From Rhizophagus irregularis (lineage: Eukaryota; Glomeromycota; Glomeromycetes; Glomerales; Glomeraceae): 64,000 nucleotides of DNA. Each line of letters starts with the position of its first letter. The stretch's first letter is position 1. The notes under the pieces were generated by a model. The model was given only the letters and a program-made list of their open reading frames with translations. It was not told the origin of the DNA and did not search any database. The translations under genes and the position numbers were made by a program. Positions 59,219-64,000 of this stretch are shown in pieces. The DNA is taken from NCBI RefSeq assembly GCF_026210795.1, contig NC_089456.1:2544501-2608500 (forward strand), in the 5' to 3' direction.

Positions 59219-59427
59219 CGTTTCTTACATTTTAAAGTAATAAATATATAATTTTCCCGTTTAACGTTCTATTTAGCTGACGGAGTAAGTAAAAAATCTA
59301 TTTTCTCTGGACAATATTATATTAAGGTTTTTTTTAACATATAATTCTTGTTTTTTGATCAAAAATTTCTAATTGTAGATTTTTGCAAAAGGAAATATAA
59401 AATGGTTTTGAAATGTTATCATCATTA

Positions 59428-59603
59428 AGGTTGTTCCCTGTATAATTCAGCATCTTTAACGATAGCTCCTTGTATATTTGGTTGTATATTACACCCAGTT
59501 AAAATTACTCCATGTTTCAACCTAAAAGCCCGTTAGAAACGCAATAAATAATTAGATCATTAAGCATTTTCGCGATAGTCTCACTTTGATCTCTACTTGA
59601 AAT
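59428..59603 (-). pseudogene. Relic of the core's N-terminal end
   Basis: The minus strand encodes KHGVILTGCNIQPNIQGAIV then KDAELYREQP. This matches the start of the gene at 48250 (NHGLILTGYNIRSSIQAVVI, YKEQP) almost residue for residue, preceded after a frame change by DQSETIAKML, matching DQSSKITAAI. Stops and frameshifts separate the pieces. Confidence 0.75.
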
Positions 59604-60429
59604 TTTCTTCTATTCTGAGACAATACAAAACTATAAATTTAAGGTCTCATATCACGCTTGGTGTTTGTGCTCTGGTTGTAAAGATATATAAAGAATATTA
59701 TATTCTCTGATGTTGATACAACTTCTGTCACTTGCTTCATTATTCAATATACCGTCATTAGCTTAACCAAGATGTTAAAATAGTTAATAACCATTATTAA
59801 CCAAGCCATTAAATAACAAATAATTAAATTTTGCTACCTGTTATAACTCGTAATGTACTAAATTTGCTTTTTTAAACCTTAAATTTCCTTCGTCAACATA
59901 TTTAATTATTACGGTAATTAAAAATATATTTAGTTTAATAAACGTATTTAGTTATAGAAACTATTTTTACAGATCGAGACAACGATTAATGTTGAATAAT
60001 TAATCATATAAAAAATTTACTTAGATTATAACCGCAATCCATAAACTTGTGGAACGAGACGAATTTAACATAAATTTTGTTTCACAAGATGGTCAATTTT
60101 AGAAATTGAGCGAATGAAAATTAGTAATTTATAGTTTGATCTCATGGGATTTGATATGACGTGTACGGCGTGAACTTTATATTATCATTCAATTTGTTCC
60201 GGACAATGAAAAATTTTTCAATTTCAAAAAAAAAGGAACAATTATCATTATTATACCACACACAACGATCGATATCTTTGCCATTTGTAGATCAATTCTG
60301 AATCAAAGAAATATTTAGTAGTTAATCATAAAAAATAAAGCAACGTACAAAAATATAGTTAGATTGTTGGAGACTCGTCATACCAAAAGTCTTATTAAAT
60401 TCTTATCCAAAAGAACTTAACGTAAAGAT
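59604..60429. other. Intergenic
   Basis: AT-rich spacer between two relics on opposite strands; nothing supportable. Confidence 0.4.
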
Positions 60430-61125
60430 GAGACATTATAACAGTTGATATTAAATGATTTAATGCATGGGAACTAGGAATACTAATAAAAGAACATAGC
60501 GAATTAATTGAATTAATGTTAAAGCTAATGGGTATAACTTGGAATTGAATAAAAGATTGGATGAGAAAAAGTTTAATTATTTGTTAATGAACATATTTAA
60601 GAATATCTGTCGAAAATTCACAAAATGAAAATTTAATCATGAAATTAAGTCAGCATATATATAATATATATATAATGCAGAACTTGAACGTTTAGAACCA
60701 AATGAAATTTATAAAGAAATCAAAAATGTTATATAATCTGATGATCCAGAGAAGAATTTGGATAAATATGGTCAATTCATTCTAAAAATCATTTTAGAAG
60801 AAGAGTATATTTTAAAAATATTGAATGACATTGAAAAAATTCTGTAGCTAATAGCCTAATACTAAGACTAAGAAAGGTTCTACAAAGCGTTAATATTGGA
60901 CCTTTAAATCTCAAAATAGGAGTTAATTCCTTAATAAATAGCATACACTAAATAAACTAGTAAGTATTATATAGTATTATATTTTTGATATTTATATTGT
61001 ATTTTTTTCTACTTAATAATTTATATTATAAGGGAACAACTCTAAAAAATCAAGATTATATAGTTTTAATGCTATGAAGAAGTCATCCCTGAAAATGAAA
61101 ATTTTTGATGAGAAGTATTGACTTC
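60430..61125 (+). pseudogene. Decayed MACPF-like gene
   Basis: Forward-strand fragments follow the order of paralogues A and B: a KEDWMKK-like stretch near 60555, ISVENSQNE near 60610, ELERLEPNE near 60680, DKYGQFILKIILEE near 60760 (the signature, with both Gly replaced), VNIGPLNLKIGVNS near 60890 and a broken SHPENENF-like stretch near 61085. Many stops and frameshifts. A dead fifth member of the family. Confidence 0.8.
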
Positions 61126-62040
61126 TCCTGAGAAGCTGAGGTCGAACGAGACATATGGTCGCAGTGTGCACTTTCAAAGAAGTATTGATCGAGACGATAA
61201 GTTTACGAAGAATGGGAGTCGGCACCAGGTCTATAAGCAGTGTTGATATCTTATTGTCATTCATATTAAGCATATATGCGTGATCTAGTTGTACTAAGTA
61301 TTATATTGCGGTAGATAATGAAGAGGGAACTGCTACGCTGAAAGAACCTTTTCTAATGTGCGTACATAGTTCATCTTGCCGTTTGATATTATTTTCTGGA
61401 GGGAGGGCTGATGATCCTGGTTTTGTGCGTGGGCTTTGAACACTTGGCAACGATGAAATTTGTTTTGTTATTACATAATTACATGCTACATGATTATTAT
61501 AGCTATCTTATGTAATATTGAAAACGAATTTATAGACAATAATATAACCACAATACCACTCTTTTTCGCTATTATTGTTGATCGGTCTAACCCGAGTATT
61601 ATAGAGGAGAAACTGACGCCGGAGGTGACACATTCTAAGGAGGTAAGTAAAAATGTGAGAGATCCAGGAACCACTGTGTAAAACGTTGATGATGTCCACC
61701 TTATCTATCTCCCGTTATAACTTATAAGTGTACTAAAATCATTGAGCATTCCGACAACATATCGAGATTTGTTTATCGGGTTACTTTTATCCACTTTTCT
61801 ATCTCACAAAGTTCGACAATCCTTGCTGAAGAATTATTTATTTACGAATTCTGAATCATTTTCAGGCGCAGTAAATTGTTCATCGTCCAAATCCATATTG
61901 TCTTCTGAAGGAATGTCAATCTAATAGGGTGAAATTGAATATCATTTATAAACAAACTCACCAGCAATTATTATTGTTTAGTTAGGAAATTTTTATTTCT
62001 GGTTGGGCGTTACAACAAAACCAAAAAATTAGAGAACCAG
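61126..62040. other. Intergenic with coding-like scraps
   Basis: Less AT-rich than average. On the minus strand around 61840-61925 the acidic stretch DIPSEDNMDLDDEQFTAPEN ends soon after in TAA. Overlapping frames on both strands at 61460-61700 cancel as evidence. No intact gene. Confidence 0.4.
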
Positions 62041-62310
62041 TGAAACGAATCCCTTTACATATCAAGCCAAGCAACTTCTTGAGACGATGTTTTATACAGG
62101 AACTGCTGATCCAAGAAAGAAATGACTGCTCCAGAGTGCGAAGTGAATGATGCAACGAGCGCAAGAGGGAGAGATACAAGAGGAAGATATACCAAAGGAA
62201 TCTACTATTACAAATTGGATTCTTTTCACGAGGTTGGAAATATGTAATGACACTTCAAGCAATTGAAGCAGCAAAACATAAGAGAGTCTTTGGAAACAAA
62301 TTAGAAGGCT
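62041..62310 (+). pseudogene. Probable transposon remnant
   Basis: Forward fragments in different frames read NPFTYQAKQLLETMFYTGTA then DPRKK, EDIPKESTITNWILF, and GWKYVMTLQAIEAAKHKR ending in TAA. The order resembles a DNA-binding leader of a fungal transposon protein, but I cannot name the family. Confidence 0.35.
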
Positions 62311-63428
62311 AATTTATATTTGTTTTTTACGAAAATAACAAAGTGCTTTAAGACAATTAATATATTTACTTTATAACTTAAAATATTAATTATTATTTTT
62401 AAATATGTTAAAAAAAAAAAATCAGGTTTATCAAAATTGCCTATATGGTTTGAATTCTATTTGAATATTTATGAAAGCAATGTTGTTTTTTACAAATTTA
62501 TTTGAAAATGTTTTAAAATTATGATAGATTCTATTGTATTAAAATACAAGCATTATTTTAAATGCGCGTCACGAAGTCACGTGAGATTATTATATTCCGG
62601 AATCATTTGTATTATACTTAAATGTAGTAATAAAAAAATTATCTTGACCTGGAAAGGTTATCCGCATACTCGGATTTTACCTTTCTTTTAAAAAATAATT
62701 AACATATCTGCAAATTAGACTTACTTTCATTCATCATTTTGTAAGTATTATAGTAATAAACTAGTACTGAGGAAAGGTTGGTGTAAAATTTTGATTATAA
62801 GAGGACCAAACCTACCATCATACGATGAATAATTAGACTTAGCGTTAGACACGAATAATAAGACTTGTACATGATGAAAGCACCTGGAGACGTTAGAATG
62901 GAAAAAAATAATTTACCAATTACGTGTATAACTCCGAAATATTTATTCCGCTTTGAGATGATAATGCGAATCCTTTAATCGAGATTTTGTAATGAGATCA
63001 TATCATATTAGCGTAAATTTTTCTAAATGAGTATATATTTCGAAAACCCACTGCAAATTACATATAAAGTCGATATCCCGGTTAGTGAATCCTTTCCTTG
63101 TGCAAGTAAAGTAAAAATCAAACGTTTGCAAACGAACAGTATATTTTGCAAAATAATGAGGTTTATAACTTTTATTTCATTCGACATTTATTTCGTATCA
63201 CATCAAATTTATATAAATACAACAATAATCCTTTGGGATCGGCGTTAAATGTAAAAATGTCAGGATAAAACGAATAAGAGCTGACAATATAAAATTGTCT
63301 ATTGTTGAATTGTCGTACTTGTGAAGTATATAATTAATTTATGCAAAAAATTTTAGTGTAGCCCTGATTGATTGATTTATGCATTAGTCTTTTCTTTTTT
63401 AAAAAAAGAAAAAAAAAATTCCCATGTG
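62311..63428. other. Intergenic
   Basis: AT-rich sequence; the short frame near 63027 has no recognisable signature. Confidence 0.4.
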
Positions 63429-63590
63429 TCTATTCTCCTTCTACAACGGACTTTCAAAAATGACTACTTTTTCGTACGCTGTTTCTACTAAAGTAGTTGG
63501 TAAAATATGATTTACTCAAAAAAAATTCTCGTGCGTCAGTTCTTCTACAACGGACTTTCAAAATTGACTGCTATTTCGCACGCTATTTTT
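63429..63590. repeat. Direct repeat upstream of the terminal small gene
   Basis: Two copies of a segment of about 55 bp, CTTCTACAACGGACTTTCAA then AAxTGACTxCTxTTTCGxACGCT, begin about 105 bp apart. The second ends immediately before a TATA-like sequence. Confidence 0.7.
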
Positions 63591-63602
63591 ATATATATAA
63601 AG
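63590..63602 (+). promoter_or_regulatory. TATA-box-like sequence
   Basis: TATATATATAAAG lies about 100 bp before the ATG at 63695 and directly after the direct repeat, a plausible core promoter for the small gene. Confidence 0.4.
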
Positions 63603-63694
63603 CTCTCTGTCTAACTCTTTTGAGTAGTACCTAAGCAAACAACAATTGAGTAATAATTTTTTTCATAACCAAATGACAGTTAGACACATCTATC

Positions 63695-63930
63695 ATGATG
63701 TCTAAGTACTTTGGCCAGGATGGTAGGTTTTTTCGTTTCTTTCATTTTGCGTTCTTTCTCTGTTTGTAAAATTTTCTTTAGTTACTAATTCATTTATCTT
63801 TCTAGAGCTTATTTTGTACTTGAGAAATCAAAAAAATTTATCGTACAATGGATCCTACACCACAACCATAACATTATTTGAACAAGAAAGATTATATACC
63901 CACGCCAAGTCCTTAACCCAGGCGCCCTAG
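63695..63930 (+). CDS. Small two-exon gene, hypothetical (50 residues)
   Basis: Predicted exon 1 63695-63722 (ATGATG, MMSKYFGQD), intron 63723-63805 (GTAGGT ... TTATCTTTCTAG, 83 nt, branch ACTAAT), exon 2 63806-63930, ending TAG. The joined frame encodes 50 residues (ELILYLRNQKNLSYNGSYTT in the middle). A direct repeat and a TATA-like box precede it, and AATAAATAAAGG follows about 20 bp after the stop. No signal peptide, no known domain. It could be a genuine small gene or the surviving 5' end of a larger dead one. Confidence 0.42.
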
Positions 63931-64000
63931 ACTTTGTTTTTAATAAATAAAGGTCTTTTAACAAACTACAGAGACAATAATAATCTTCGTTCATGGCCAA

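Noticed and set aside
61460..61699. Three overlapping frames on both strands
   Set aside because: Mutually overlapping, no family signature, no splice context.
1..64000. CRISPR array, operon or prokaryotic promoter signals
   Set aside because: No regularly spaced identical repeats with unique spacers, no operon spacing; the locus is eukaryotic.

Overview
The window is strongly AT-rich eukaryotic DNA. Genes are sparse and sit between long low-complexity spacers. Introns are about 70-100 nt with GT...AG ends and CTAAT/ACTAA-type branch sites. Sel1-repeat, F-box and RING-TPR genes lie next to each other among many small inverted-repeat elements. Together this fits an arbuscular mycorrhizal fungus (Glomeromycotina, Rhizophagus irregularis or a close relative). 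The genus is inferred from gene content; no marker gene is present.

Layout, left to right. 1-5428 (+) is a Sel1-repeat gene cut by the window edge. 7454-7898 (-) is a small two-exon secreted precursor with eight Lys-Arg sites, a Kex2-processed repeat protein. 10122-12143 (+) is a MACPF-like gene. 13578-15161 (+) is an F-box gene. 15.2-26 kb is spacer with decayed ORFs and small transposons. 26011-29751 (+) is a second Sel1 gene with the same C-terminal core. 30-37.3 kb holds tandem repeats, a 533-bp palindrome, a nest of inverted-repeat elements carrying a decayed multi-exon gene, and a 265-bp hAT-type element. 37571-39511 (+) is a second MACPF-like gene. 41863-48250 (-) is best read as one seven-exon gene joining the core to a RING-TPR protein. 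50007-52087 (-) and 53405-55436 (-) are two more MACPF-like genes. 55.4-64 kb holds relics of both families, transposon debris and a tiny two-exon gene near the right edge.

Central observation. Seven live genes and at least two relics carry versions of one ancestral core. It centres on a Y-G-x-x-[FI]-x6-G-G signature resembling the MACPF (perforin-like) signature. Four genes pair the core with an N-terminal module of about 80 residues and a C-terminal Cys-x-Cys-x3-Cys-x2-Cys-type motif. Two pair a degenerate core with long Sel1 arrays. One appears fused to RING, TPR and a C-terminal beta-rich domain. The pattern is a birth-and-death family on both strands with modular swapping of interaction domains. 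Function is not shown by sequence; membrane, defence or self-recognition roles are inference.

Gene ends matter here. Three MACPF-like genes appear to end in a hidden intron of about 70 nt, and the secreted precursor and the RING-TPR gene are visible only after splicing. Several apparent starts at TTG are not real starts.
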